Assembly (NCBI GenBank): GCA_013176395.1
Contig: JABMLP010000006.1
Coordinates: 1,550,001 to 1,614,000 of the forward strand
DNA length: 64,000 bases
Direction: 5' to 3'
Origin: Venturia oleaginea
Lineage: Eukaryota; Ascomycota; Dothideomycetes; Venturiales; Venturiaceae
Shown: in pieces, positions 20,633-31,304 of the stretch
Layout of the letters: each line of letters opens with the position of its first letter
How positions within the stretch are numbered: position 1 is the first letter of the stretch
Notes under the pieces: model-generated
Databases searched by the model: none
What the model was told of the DNA's origin: nothing
Seen by the model: the letters and a program-made list of their open reading frames with translations, nothing else
Made by a program: the position numbers and the translations under genes

Positions 20633-23362
20633 GGGGTTCCCATGTATTCTCTTCGTTTCCGTACCCTTTCCATTTTGTCAAGCAGTAGGGTTGTCCACGG
20701 ATCTTCTGGCAGTCCAAGAATTCCTCAACCTCGTACTCTTCTTCCTCGTTGTTGGTGATTACCGTCGTGGTATCAACCTGGGCACCCGGTGGAGCCTTTT
20801 CCAACAACGCTACATGGAACACCGTGTGTATTCTCATGCTCTGGGGTAGTTCCAACCTGTAGTTGACTTTTCCAATCCTTTCCACAACCCGGAATGGTCC
20901 AATCTTGACATGGTCCAATTTCGCGCTTGGTCGCTTTGTTTTGATGTTTTTTCGGAGCAGGAAGACCTTATCCCCCCCTTCAAAGGTCGGCGCCGAAGAC
21001 CTCTTGTTGTTGTAGTACTTTGCTGCTCTGTAGCTTACAAAACGTAGATCTTGCGTCAATTGCCTTTGCACATCCTTCAGTTGTGACACTCTGAACTTCG
21101 CATTCTGGGACACCTCTGTTGGTCCTAGCGGTTCGTAGTATGCTCTCGGTTGATATCCATACAATGCCCTGTGTGGTGAGACCTTGGTTGTTTCTGTAAC
21201 AGCGCTGTTATAAGCGAATTGAGCGAGTGGTAAGAGCTCAACCCAATTGTTCTATCGATAGTTCACGTAGAACCGCAGGTACTGCTCCAAAGTCTGGTTC
21301 AACCGTTCCGTTTGTCCGTCTGTCTGGGGATGGTATGCTGTGGACATCTTCTGTTTGATTCCCAGCTGTCCTATCAACGAGGTCCAGAACTTCGATGTTA
21401 ACCACTTATCTCGATCCGAGATGATTCGTTGTGGCATGCCGTGATCGCCGAGGACATTCCTCATAAACACATATGAGAGTTCCTCCGCACTCGAGCTTTC
21501 TCGATACGGGATAAACTTGCCACTCTTGGTATGTTTGTCGGTAATGACTAGGATAGAGTCGAATACTACTCCTGTCATTGGTTCCTTGGATGGTGGAAGC
21601 TTTGGTATCCAATCCAATGCGATGTGTTGCCATGGTTGTGTTGGAATTTCAGCAATCTGCATCACGCCGTACGGTGCATGCCGGCTGGCCTTGTTCCTTG
21701 CACATTCCACACAATTGCTAACCACATCTTTTATCTTCTGCCTCATTGCAGAGAAGTAATATGTTTCCTTTAACCTGTCAAAGGTCTTCTGGAAGCCCTG
21801 ATGTCCATGCGCCAATGAGGCATGTACATCTTCGACAAGTTTCTGTCGCATGATGTCTGGCACGTATACCTTCTCGTAGTATCGTATGAGACCTTCCTTG
21901 TCGATCAGAATATGGGGATCCTCGTGTTGTCTTTCGCCGAGTTCTTTCGCCATCAAGTCGTTCTCGTATTCGTTGCGTATGTTCTCCTTGTGCTCCTCGT
22001 TGGAGATCATTAACATCGCCGAGATTTGAGGATTCGCGTAGCTTAGCGATCCGTTCTCGTTCTCCTTCAGGATCTGGTATCCTGGCCTAGGACCGTTGTC
22101 CTCATAGTCTGGGCGTCTGCTAAGAGCGTCGGCTCTCCCATTGTCAGGCCCTTTTCGGTAGACTATTTTGAAGTCGTATGCGGCTAACTGTTCAGCCCAC
22201 CGAGCTTGTCTTCTGTTCAATACTTTTGTTGTTGTAAAGTGTAACAGGTTCTTGTGATCCGTGATGATTGTGAAGGTTTGTGCAGCTCCCTCGAGGTACA
22301 CCCTCCACTCCTTGAGTGCTGCCACAATTGCTAGCAACTCCTTGTCGAATATGTCGTAATTCTGTTCCGCAGGAATCATTTTCCTGGAGTAGAATGCGAT
22401 CGGATACAGATGACCCTTCTCATCCTTCTGGCTCAGACATGCCCCAATGGCAAAGTCTAATGCATCTGTTTCAACGATGATTACCCGATCCGGTTGGAAA
22501 ATCATCAGGATTGGGTAACTTGTAAAGGATGCTTTGATCCTATCGAAAGCCACTTGACACTCTCTTGTCCATTTAAACTCCTGGTTCTTCTTCGTAAGTT
22601 CTGTGAGTGGCCTGGCCTTGCTGCCATGGTTCTTGATGAACTTGCGATAGTAATTGGCTAACCCCAGGAATGACTGTACGTCCCTGACTTTTTTGGGTTG
22701 TGGCCACTTCAGGACAACCTTGACCTTCTGTTGGTCCATTGCTATCAATCCTGGCATGATGCGGAATCCCAGGAAATCAAGTCCTCTGTGTAGAATTCGC
22801 ATTTGGAGAGCTTTACTCTGAAGCCTTTCTCCAAAAGTGCTCCCAGTACGACACGGACTTTCTCTGTGTGCTCCTCCTTCGTTCCTTCGGTGTAGATGAG
22901 TACGTCGTCCAAGTAAACGACCACGAACTTGTCGATGAAGTCCCTTAGTGCGTTGTTTATCGTTGCTTGGAACGCTGCCGGTGCATTGGTGAGCCCAAAT
23001 GGCATAACCAAGTACTCATACAAGCCATACTTTGTGCGGAATGCCGTCTTCCATTCATCACCTTCCTTGATCCGGATTCGATGGTATGCGTCCCTGACGT
23101 CAACCTTGGTGAAATGTGTGGCTCCCGTAAGTCGATCCTTGAGCTCTTCAATCAGTGGTAGTGGGTAGACGTTCTTCACCGTGTTGTCGTTCAGTTGTCG
23201 ATAGTCTACGCACATCCTCTTAGTGCCGTCCTTCTTCGCCACAAAGATGATTGGTGCTCCACATGGTGACTTGGATTCACGAATGTATCCTTTCTTCAGC
23301 AAGTCGCTTAGCTGGTCTCTGAGCTCCCTTAGCTCAGCTTCATTCAGTCTGTAGATGGATTG
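20589..23362 (-). pseudogene. pol: Element D pol (RT-RH-IN-chromodomain)
   Basis: RT starts in the fingers (LLKKGYIRESKSPCGAP) with CVDYRQLN and the catalytic VYLDDVLIY; the N-terminus and protease are missing. A small indel near 22780 shifts frame. RNase H (ETDALDFAIGACL, ITDHKNLLHF) and integrase follow (HHCC finger around 21,830-21,690, DWIPKLP, IISDRDKW, YHPQTDGQTERLN). A TAG at 21254-21252 interrupts NYR*NNW (CAG in the expected protein), then the frame continues to the chromodomain (20735-20589, LTKWKGYGNEENTWEP). The same frame stays open to 19413, but that extension looks unlike protein and lies opposite the antisense gene. Confidence 0.88.
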
Positions 23363-23653
23363 TGTCAAAGGATAGATCCTTTCTCAACTTATCCTGGATG
23401 GATTCTTAGCACTACCTGGTAGTTTCCTGGTAGTCTTTCACGTGCGCCTAGCAGGGATTGTTTGAGGATTGTTTCACATGTATTTCTATTCCTTTCCATA
23501 CTTCTCTGGACAGCATGTTCTTTTTTCTTATACAGAGGACATATATACTAGTCGTCCTTCCTACACTTACACTTTCTTCTCTGTACTTAGATACTTGAAA
23601 TACAAGCTGTCTTCCCTCACTTGCGAAACACCTTTGAGGGTTGAACTCTTACA
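23363..23653 (+). repeat. Family A LTR inside element D pol
   Basis: 291 bp with the transcript-start motif, followed by the self-primer PBS (TATCTAAGTAC at 23655-23665). The left flank GATTG lies in RT of element D. Confidence 0.9.
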
Positions 23654-24089
23654 TTATCTAAGTACCGCACCAATACCTCTTGCTGACAGTAAGAGAGAGT
23701 CTCTGCAGCAATCGTCAGAGCAAAGAGAAAGCCCTCCATCGAGCGAGGTACCGAGAAAGCCCTCCATCGAGCGAGGCACTGAGAAAGCCCTCCATTGAGC
23801 GAGGCATTGAGAAAGAGTTTGCTAGGTACCTCATAACCTAGGACGGATGCTACATCTTCTCATTGTGTAGTAATCACGAACGTCGAAGATTGAGAGTTGT
23901 TGAAACTTGTCCTTTGCGAAGGGATATCAACAACGTCCAAAGTGACACCCACAAGTTGAAAGTACTCCCAGGTCAATCCTTTTGGTGAGTCAAGGTCCTA
24001 AAGAGGACACCCAAGCCATTTTCAGTACTCTCAGGACGAGCCTGCAGAGTCAAGGTCCTAAAGAGGACACCCCAGCCATTTCAGGACTC
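23654..24089 (+). repeat. Family A leader with 28-bp and 59-bp repeats
   Basis: Matches 7164-7680: PBS, three 28-bp repeats (23727-23812), the unique leader segment and about two 59-bp units. It ends directly at the next LTR with no polypurine tract or coding sequence. Confidence 0.88.
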
Positions 24090-24384
24090 TGTCACGGGAT
24101 GGTATCCTATATCCATTTTATCCTAGGTGGATTCTTAGCAATTCCTGGTAGGTTCCTGATAGTTTCTCACGTGCGCCTAGCAGGGATTATTCAGGGACTG
24201 TTTCACATGCGCTTCTACTCCTTTCTATTCTCTTCCCAGGACAGCATGTTCTTTTCCTACTTAAAAGATTATATATACAAGTTGTCCTTCCTGTACCTAC
24301 ACTTTCTTCTTTGTACTTAGATACTTCGAAATACAAGCAGTCTTCTCTCACTTGCGAAACATCTTTGAGGGTTGAACTCTTACA
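24090..24384 (+). repeat. Family A LTR inside element D gag
   Basis: 295 bp, TGTCACGGGATGG...CTCTTACA; its first 45 bases are diverged from the 23363 copy. The right flank CCTTG lies in gag of element D and does not match GATTG on the far side. Confidence 0.87.
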
Positions 24385-25100
24385 CCTTGCCGGTATTTCA
24401 AAAAACTTGTGGTATCCAGCAATGCCGTGACGAGCAGTTCGCGAAAGCCTTTGGATAGGGTTAGGTTCAGGGTATTGATCTGAACACAGTCGCCCCATGT
24501 GCTGCCTCCCGCCCTTGCTATTAAGTCGTCAAATTTTGGCATAAAGCTACTCAATGACTGCTGGGGTCCTTATCTTAGAGAGTTGAGCTGAGCCAGTGCA
24601 TTCTGCTGTTCGTTGGGATCCCCGAAGACTGATTCGGCGTATTCAAGGAAGTTCTCGAGGGTTTGATCGCTCTCCGAGGTCGACGCGACCCAAGCTCGTA
24701 CTCTGTTCTGGGCTGTATTTTCCATGCTCATGTATAGGTAATTGAAACAGTCCGCTGGGGTCCCAATCGCTTCTCTATCCGTGCGAACTTTCACTATCGC
24801 TTACAGTTTCCATGCTGCCCATGTCGATCGTATCCCGCTGTATTTTGAAAGGTGGGGAAAACTGTGGCGGGGTTGTTCCGATCGAGGTACCATGGATATA
24901 ACATTCGGTATCGACGTAGCAGGGCTCTGCGTGGCAGAGCTCTGTGTAGCCCGAACTTCAAATACCACTTCCTGGTTCTGTCGTTCCAAGGCCTCGTTTC
25001 TTGCCCGGAGCTCCTGAATTATCATAATCAGCGACTCCATCGTGGGCTGTTGTTGCTGCTGTGGACCGTCTTCCATAGCTGCGTATTCCTTTGTATGCAA
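24385..25100 (-). pseudogene. gag: Element D gag, truncated, two nonsense codons
   Basis: One minus-strand frame starting at ATG 25100 or 25076, with a Gln-rich start, a short coiled coil (ELRARNEALERQNQEVVFEV) and a retrotransposon capsid region (FGDPNEQQNALAQLNSL, FDDLIARAGGSTW). TAA codons at 24803-24801 and 24572-24570 interrupt it; both fit CAA changed to TAA. The C-terminal part, with any zinc knuckle, is removed by the LTR at 24384. Confidence 0.85.
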
Positions 25101-25244
25101 CTGTAACGCTCAAACCTCCTCTTACTTAGGACGCAAAGCACGCGTACTCATCCGCGGCTAATCCCAGGTGGAAGAGTCGTAACAAGTCCGCGTCGATACT
25201 GGCACGGTCCAGCTCGTTCGACAAAGAGAGAGAGAAAGAGTTAG

Positions 25245-25638
25245 TGATCCTCAGATCAATCCTGAACACCTGTCGGTTAGCATGAAGGTTGGGGGTGGGC
25301 TGTGCATATAACTTGTGCTTGATTGTATCTAAGTAAAAGGTCGTTACTGTAGTAGATTGAAGAAGCTCCTATGTGAGAAACATAACATAAGATAACCACG
25401 ATGAGAAAAAGGAAAGTCCGTCCAACGTTCTCTCTATATACCGTTCTGGTTCTGGGTGCCAAGGTGTATTCCCACACTTCTTGGCTCTTTCCACACTTCC
25501 CACAATGTTGGCACGGCCAAGAACTGTGGGAACTGTGTGAATATCACGTGACTCTCGCACGTACTATTCTCCTTTAGGACTGACTCCGTCGCACTAGTCT
25601 CATCCCGTGTGCTCGAAGCATTCCCCTCCATTATGTCA
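25245..25638 (-). repeat. Element D 5' LTR, core part
   Basis: Matches 18994-19392 with scattered differences, including the CACGTG and TATA regions. The outer part is cut where the LTR of element E begins (25634). Whether the LTR also covers 25102-25244 (plus-strand start TGTAACGCTC) is unclear. Confidence 0.78.
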
Positions 25639-26888
25639 CGGGGCGGGTTCGGGTATCAGGAGGAAGGAGCAGCAGCAGGAACAGGTATCATTCAACAGGC
25701 TATATACGAACTAGCAGGCAAACCAACAGGCAGGTTTAACGACAGGACGTAGCTCAAAGAGCTACGCATTGGTTGAAGCCACGCAGGCCTTTTAAACCTT
25801 TTCTCGGCAGAACTACGGTTCTGCCTTGATCACGTGCCGTGGAGCCACCCCAACGGCGGAAGAGACTTGTCCGCGGTCGTACCGTGACAGTACTCCCTCT
25901 CTCAGGTCGAAATTCCAGTGAGACGTTTCTTCGGTCCAGGTCGGGTAGCGGCGGTGGAAGTTACGGATGTCAAAAGGTAGATGAAGCAGACTGGTTTTTG
26001 AATTGAGAGGCTGAGGGCCTCGTATATATACACAATGTGTCTCGTGCCCAGACCAATTCATTTAACAACGGATCAGTTCAGAAGCGTTCTCCAGGTACTC
26101 AGCAGGTTCAGCAGTGCAATCTGGGTATCCTACCCACTTGACAGTGTAGTACAGGCGCGGGTTCTTCTTTGAGTGGCGGTCGAAGGAGTCAACGACTTCT
26201 TCGACTTCGTATTGTTCGAAGCCGTCGACTTCGACAGGAGGCGGGGGTGGCTGGCTTTGTCCAGGCAGGGAGGCATCGGTAGCGGGGCGTAGCAGGCTGA
26301 TGTTAAACACAGGGTGGATTTTCATAGTGGCGGGTAGATCGAGTTCACATGCATGTGATCCAATCATCCTTTTGACAGCAAAAGGGCCAAGGTTCTTCCA
26401 ATCGAGCTTCTTCTGAGGGCGTAACGTTTGGATGTTCTTCGAATTCAACCAGACTTTCTGGCCAGGCAAGTATCGGCGGGCAGGCTTCCTTTTCTGGTTC
26501 ACTTGATCTTCCCAACGGGCTTGGGCAGCGATGATCTCAGTCTTACAGAACTCGTGTATCTTTTGCATTTGTTCGGCAAACACACAGGCATCTCGGGTAG
26601 CAGGTCTGGCATCAGGACGAATCGGTTCGAATCCAAAACGCGGTTCAAAACCGTACAGGGCGAGGTTTTCGTGGTTTCGGATACTTGACTGTTCCCAGCG
26701 AACTCGGCAGAGGCGAGCAAGCCGGCCCAGTCATCTTGCAAGTAAGACACATATGCGCGGAGGTACTGTTCAAGAACGGAGTTCATTCTTTCCGTTTGTC
26801 CATCAGATTCAGGGTGGTACGCTGTTGACAGTTGCGCTCGGGTGTTCAGGATTTGGCTCAGGTGTTTCCCAGCCCGTTTGATAAGCAA
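25634..26888 (-). pseudogene. Gypsy element E, 3' fragment with LTR
   Basis: Minus strand: end of the integrase core ([16 protein letters not shown], from 26888), a frame change near 26,550, then the linker ([15 protein letters not shown]), a proline-rich hinge and a chromodomain ([16 protein letters not shown]) ending at 26062. A 3' UTR and purine-rich tract lead into an LTR on 25889-25634 (plus-strand TGTCACGG...CCGTGACA, 256 bp). RT and upstream are absent. The upstream break at about 26,890 adjoins the hAT region. Confidence 0.8.
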
Positions 26889-27015
26889 GCAGCTTGAGCA
26901 GTTTGGCCGCTTGAACTGACCGATTGAGTGATATCTTTACCTGACTTGAATGGTCGCTTGGGTGAGTTCAGGATGTATGGTAAACTGTCAGTTGGTCAGG
27001 CGAGATGTATGAATT
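26889..27015. other. Unassigned flank between element E and hAT
   Basis: Probably the 3' end of the hAT element, with short GTCAGTTGGTCAGG-like motifs. I could not match it to the other end as a terminal inverted repeat. Confidence 0.35.
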
Positions 27016-29149
27016 TTAGGTATATACATTAGCAGTAGATTTGACAGTGAATATGCCTCCTTTTCGAAGCCCATGGTATTGGACATCACAGGCCTCAATA
27101 GTGTCATCTTTGAGGCCGCTTCTGGCATCATTAATGAGCCTACCGGCGGTGCTGAAGATTCTTTCAACCTCTGCAGACATGCCAGGAATTGACAGTATAT
27201 CGAAAGCCATACGTAACAAGATAGGAAACTCAGTAGTACGGTCTCTCCACCATACAATAACGTCCTCAACCTCCTTCCACTCACAGGGATCCCAGTACTT
27301 GGTGTAGCGTGTATATTTATCTTCCTCGGTCGCAATCCTCCGCTTTTTGGCTAGAAACTTGGTAGAGAGTCTGTTGAATTGTTTGTACGCGGTAGTAGGC
27401 TTCTGTGCCTCAAGATAGAGGTTTTCAAATGACTGTGACGGCGAAGGTGACGGCGAAGGTAAGGGTGAGGGTGAGAGTAGCGCGAATTTTTCGCTATATT
27501 GTGCAAAAATCTCCTTGATGCCGGCTTCAGCACGTTTATACCATGCGCGATGGTCATACTGGGCCCATTTATCTTCGAAATAAGAGAGGCGCCAGTTGGG
27601 ATCGAGAAAGACTGCTGCATAGTAAAGATTGGTAGCTTTAAGCAGGGATAGATACTTCATTGTCTTTGACCGCGCTTCTGTAATACCAACCTCAAAAGGT
27701 TGCGAAAGATCAGGAGCCAATCTGAGGGCTTTGAGCTCTGCCTCAGTGCGATCAAGTCGCTCGTAGATGAATGTGAGGCCTTTGAGTACACCGGCAATGG
27801 TTCCCTGTGAAGTGAGGTCTGCATTCTCTTCCTCTTAGATCTTCTATAATGAGGTTGATCATGTGCCCAATACAGCGAATGCGCGCGTGAATTGACCAAC
27901 CTTCCTTGTCAAACAAGACTTCAAGGCGGTCACAGGCAGCGTCATTATCGGTAGCGTTGTCTGCAGTGAAGGCTCCCAGTTTTGTTCCATCAACCTTGAA
28001 TGTGGTAAGGACTTTAGCGATAATCTCTGCTTCATTCTCGCCAGTTTTGCTGCCCAGTATCCGTGGGAAGCCAAGAAGCATTCTATTTTGCTTGTAATCC
28101 TTGTTGATGTAGTGGGAACAGACAGCAAGGTAGTTCTTCTTGTTGTCACCCTTCCAGGCATCGCAAGAGATGTTGATGAGGCTTTTAGCTCCTTCGATTT
28201 CTTTAACTATGTCCTTGAGGCGCTCCATGTAGGAATCCATCACCTATATGGAGAGAGAGGACTTTGCCTTTGGCAGAATAACCTTTAATGTATCGTATGC
28301 AGCTGACTTCAGAAGCACAAGAGTTTCTGGCGCTGTAGCTGTATGAAAGGCGATATTATGACGAATAACCCAATCTACATATTGCTGTTTGTATGCCTTC
28401 CCATTAAATGCAGCGTCTGTACCCTTGCGGTGGCCACACTCTCCGCAGTGAGTCTCAGAATCCTGCTCTTGATTGCCTGTATGATTGTCTGTAGAGGGAG
28501 GAGGTGGTGGTGGTGGTAGAAGGTCCTTTCTAGGGTCTGGAATGCCGTGTTTATTGAGTAAATGTGTACCTATTCCACCCGTTGAATCTGCTTTGTAGAC
28601 GCCTCTGTAGTAGTCCTTCTTTTGATGGAATAATCCATAGATGTAGATACGTCCAAGGCCTTTGCCATCAGCCTCAAGTTCAATGCCGTGTTCCCAGATG
28701 TGTGAGTTCTGCCGTGCAACTTGCTGCATTGTAACTGCCCGGATCCGAGGATTGACGAGCTTCTTGTGCTGAAAATACAACTGACTCCAGACAATTGGGA
28801 ACTGGGCTCGAATGATACGAGGTTGCGAGGTAGTTGGAATAACTCTATGGGCTGTAGGAGGTTGTATAGGCTCTTGTATTCGTGGAATCGGCGTATCTAG
28901 CAGCGCTTGCGACAGTTCGGACTCGTCAACTGGAGGGCCAGCTCTTTGAGAATGGCCTTCAGGTCTCCTGACCTTGAGGTGTCTGGTTATTCTATCGGAC
29001 ATAGTATAGAGAAAACGTGGTGGTTGTAGTAGTAAAAAAGGTAAAATATAAATATAATTAATCCAATGTTCAAACAAATCCTTAGTGGGGAGAAAAGTCG
29101 ATTTTGGGCTAATATTTAGTGGGTTGACCGCCTGAATTCTAGGACCCAC
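27016..29149 (-). pseudogene. hAT-family transposase, one stop and one frameshift
   Basis: Minus strand from about 29149. The N-terminal part has a BED-type zinc-finger-like region (about 28,760-28,540, IWEHGIELEADGKG...HLLNKHGIPDP), a second Cys-rich spot (CGECGHRKGTD) and Pro-rich linkers. TAG at 28246-28244 interrupts the frame (CAG likely before). The core follows (INISCDAWKGDNKKNY, FTADNATDND, RIRCIGHMINLII). A single-base shift near 27,832 leads to the C-terminal hAT dimerisation domain (FPILLRMAFDILSIPGMSAE, RIFSTAGRLI). In hAT elements this enzyme excises and inserts DNA with 8-bp duplications; this copy is dead. 29150-29186 is a short flank. Confidence 0.87.
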
Positions 29150-29186
29150 CCCCCTAAAAAGATGTCACGTGAAAGGGGAAACTCAA

Positions 29187-29366
29187 TGTGACGGCATGGC
29201 ATGGTGGCCATCTTTGTCACATGACAACGTTTCGCAGCCACACTGTGGCGAGAGGAACATCAACTCGCGCGCCCCGTAGTTACTTACTCTCTATCTGATA
29301 TTCTCTCATCACACTGAGTAAATGGAATCTTAGTTCATTCTGTCTGGTTCAATGCTCGCCGTGACA
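29187..29366 (+). repeat. 5' LTR of element C
   Basis: 180 bp, TGTGACGGCATGG...GCCGTGACA. It contains ATCTGATAT (29293-29301), the complement of a site just downstream of the LTR. Confidence 0.95.
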
Positions 29367-29368
29367 TT

Positions 29369-29377
29369 ATATCAGAT
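29369..29377 (+). promoter_or_regulatory. Candidate self-primer binding site of element C
   Basis: ATATCAGAT, two bases after the LTR, is the exact complement of ATCTGATAT at 29293-29301. This is shorter than the 11 nt of family A but has the same arrangement. Confidence 0.5.
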
Positions 29378-29437
29378 CTACCCTCACGCTTAGAACAGCG
29401 ACAAATAGTTCCAGATTGTTTACGACAATAAGCAGTT

Positions 29438-29725
29438 AAAACCGACCCCGACCTGACCAGACACCGACCAGTCTCGCGACCTTCTTTGAGCCGACCATTG
29501 CTCAACACGCGATACCAACCTGACCAGAGACACCGACCAGTCTCGCGACCTTCTTTGAGCCGACCATTGCTCAACACACGATACCAACCTGACCAGAGAC
29601 ACCGACCAGTCTCACGACCTTCTTTGAGCCGACCATTGCTCAACACACGATACTAACCTGACCAGAGACACCGACCAGTCTCACAACCTTTTTTCTTTGA
29701 ACCGACCATTGCTCACTGATTCGAA
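29438..29725 (+). repeat. About 73-bp tandem repeats in the element C leader
   Basis: Four copies of a unit containing GACCAGTCTCGCGACCTTCT and GAGCCGACCATTGCTCA, the last one degenerate. The minus strand gives a repetitive peptide that I do not regard as a gene. Confidence 0.85.
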
Positions 29726-29733
29726 GCCGACCA

Positions 29734-31287
29734 TTGCTTCCGAAACGAGGCACCGATCCGTTTCACGACCGAAACGACACAGTTACTCCCAAAAAAGTAC
29801 GATTTGAGATGGCGCCGTTCCGCTACAGTGGCGACACGCTTATGACCCAGCTCCGAGAGGCTATTGAAGCTGCAGAGACTCCAGAGGACTTCACCGAGTT
29901 GAACCTCCAGGCTCCAGAATACAATGCCGATAAGGCTACCCGCATCGCTCACAGCAGGAAGGAAGACACCGACGACCTGATACTTGTAGTACCCTGGGCG
30001 GACGCGACTACGGGTTGGCTAGCAAGCGAAGCAACGATTGCGGCTGCTATTAATGACGACCAGTTGAAGCCACAGATGGTTAAAGAAATTCTTCGATGGA
30101 TACATAGCAGCAATATCAAACAACAGCAGCTAGAGATCTGCCTAGACCTGACGGATAGGTTAGCAGCGAAAGGAGGAGAACTCCTAAAGGCAAGAGATGC
30201 TACGATCGAAAGCAAGTCTCATGAGCTCCGCCTACAGACGGCTATGCTTAACAGTGCGGAGGAAGCACTAGCAAAAGAAAAGGAAGCTTGTGCGGCGATA
30301 TTCGACAAGTATGAAGCTCTTAATATCAAATACAATGCGACCCGACAGAGTTTGCGACAGAACCTCATATCGGGTGACGACTTGTCCGGATTTGGTTCTC
30401 GATCGGAAGGCGGCTTTTCGAAGATCAAACTTCCACACCCTGACCTGTTGACTGACAAATACACTCCCACGGAGTCCAAGCATTGGCGCAATGCAATAGA
30501 AAACAAGCTGAAGGCAGAGGGCTACGACGACGAGATGTCTGTTGCCTACTTTATGAACCTTGTAAAGGGACCTAATGCAAAAGACGCCCTACTACTCATC
30601 AATGCGGCCGACCGTACAATGGACAAGGTATGGAAGGTTACCACTGAGCGGGTTGCAGACCCGTTTGAGAAGCAGAACGCAAAGAAGGCGTACAAGTCGC
30701 TGACTATGAAGCCCTACACCGACTTCCTGAACTTCAAGAATCAATTTGAGACCCTTGCGATGCAGTGCAAGGTAGACAAGGACGATTGGAAGGAGGATAT
30801 CCACGAGAAGCTGTATACCCGCCTCAAGGAAGGTACAGCAGGAGAAGCCGGCGACCCAGATCTGACCTACGAGAAGCTGTGCTTTAAGGCATCCAACCTT
30901 TCCCGAACCTACATCCAGACACAAGAAGAGCGCAAGGCTCTCGACGCTGCAACTACGGCCAAGAAGAACAGCAAGTCGAACGGCAACCGACAGAACTCCT
31001 CGAACAACACCGGTGCAGATACGAGCACGCCTCAAGGGCAGTCCAGCGGTGGTGGAAACAATGGATTAGGTGGAGGTCGACGGGAGCGAGGCCCCGAAAA
31101 AGCACGCGCAGCATTCAATCGCTACAAGGACGTAGGATTAAACATTGACCAGGCGGTCCAGTTGGCTCAGGAGCGCAAGTGTTTCAAGTGTAAGAAGGAG
31201 GGACATTACATGAAGGACTGCCCAGAGGCCTCCATCTCCGTAATGGATGGCGCTGGCGGGATTGAGACAGAACACCCAAAAGCATAG
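29734..31287 (+). CDS. gag: Element C Gag protein
   Basis: Intact open frame, up to 517 aa (MLPKRGTD start; a second ATG at 29809, MAPFRYSG, is equally plausible). Gag assembles the particle and packages RNA. A central coiled-coil stretch (about residues 145-205) precedes the capsid-like region with NPHxDxx-type spacing replaced by KAYKSLTMKPYTDFLNFK and a Gly/Asn/Ser-rich linker. A CCHC zinc knuckle CFKCKKEGHYMKDC sits near residue 485. It ends in TAG; pol begins 17 bp later in the -1 frame, so frameshifting or re-initiation is implied. Of all retroelement coding regions here, only this one has no visible damage. Confidence 0.85.
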   Translation: MLPKRGTDPFHDRNDTVTPKKVRFEMAPFRYSGDTLMTQLREAIEAAETPEDFTELNLQAPEYNADKATRIAHSRKEDTDDLILVVPWADATTGWLASEATIAAAINDDQLKPQMVKEILRWIHSSNIKQQQLEICLDLTDRLAAKGGELLKARDATIESKSHELRLQTAMLNSAEEALAKEKEACAAIFDKYEALNIKYNATRQSLRQNLISGDDLSGFGSRSEGGFSKIKLPHPDLLTDKYTPTESKHWRNAIENKLKAEGYDDEMSVAYFMNLVKGPNAKDALLLINAADRTMDKVWKVTTERVADPFEKQNAKKAYKSLTMKPYTDFLNFKNQFETLAMQCKVDKDDWKEDIHEKLYTRLKEGTAGEAGDPDLTYEKLCFKASNLSRTYIQTQEERKALDAATTAKKNSKSNGNRQNSSNNTGADTSTPQGQSSGGGNNGLGGGRRERGPEKARAAFNRYKDVGLNIDQAVQLAQERKCFKCKKEGHYMKDCPEASISVMDGAGGIETEHPKA

Positions 31288-31304
31288 ACCTGGTAAAAGT
31301 CACC

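Larger units (their letters stand above)
18785..25638 (-). mobile_element. Ty3/gypsy chromovirus D with antisense gene
   Basis: Minus-strand order: 5' LTR (25638 to about 25245 or lower), gag (25100-24385), family A LTR insertions with loss of the gag-pol junction (24384-23363), pol (23362 to about 20589) ending in a chromodomain, a plus-strand gene antisense to the 3' region (19609-20632), polypurine tract (plus-strand CTACCCTCCCCTCCA, 19477-19491) and 3' LTR (18785-19476). Stops and frameshifts make gag and pol non-functional. Confidence 0.82.

Noticed and set aside
26889..29186. Terminal inverted repeats and 8-bp duplication of the hAT element
   Set aside because: I compared both ends and found no convincing match; the ends may be lost.
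29335..29646. Repetitive minus-strand ORF (NGRLKEGRETGRCLWSG units)
   Set aside because: Product of the 73-bp repeats in the element C leader; a repeat multiple near three keeps it open.
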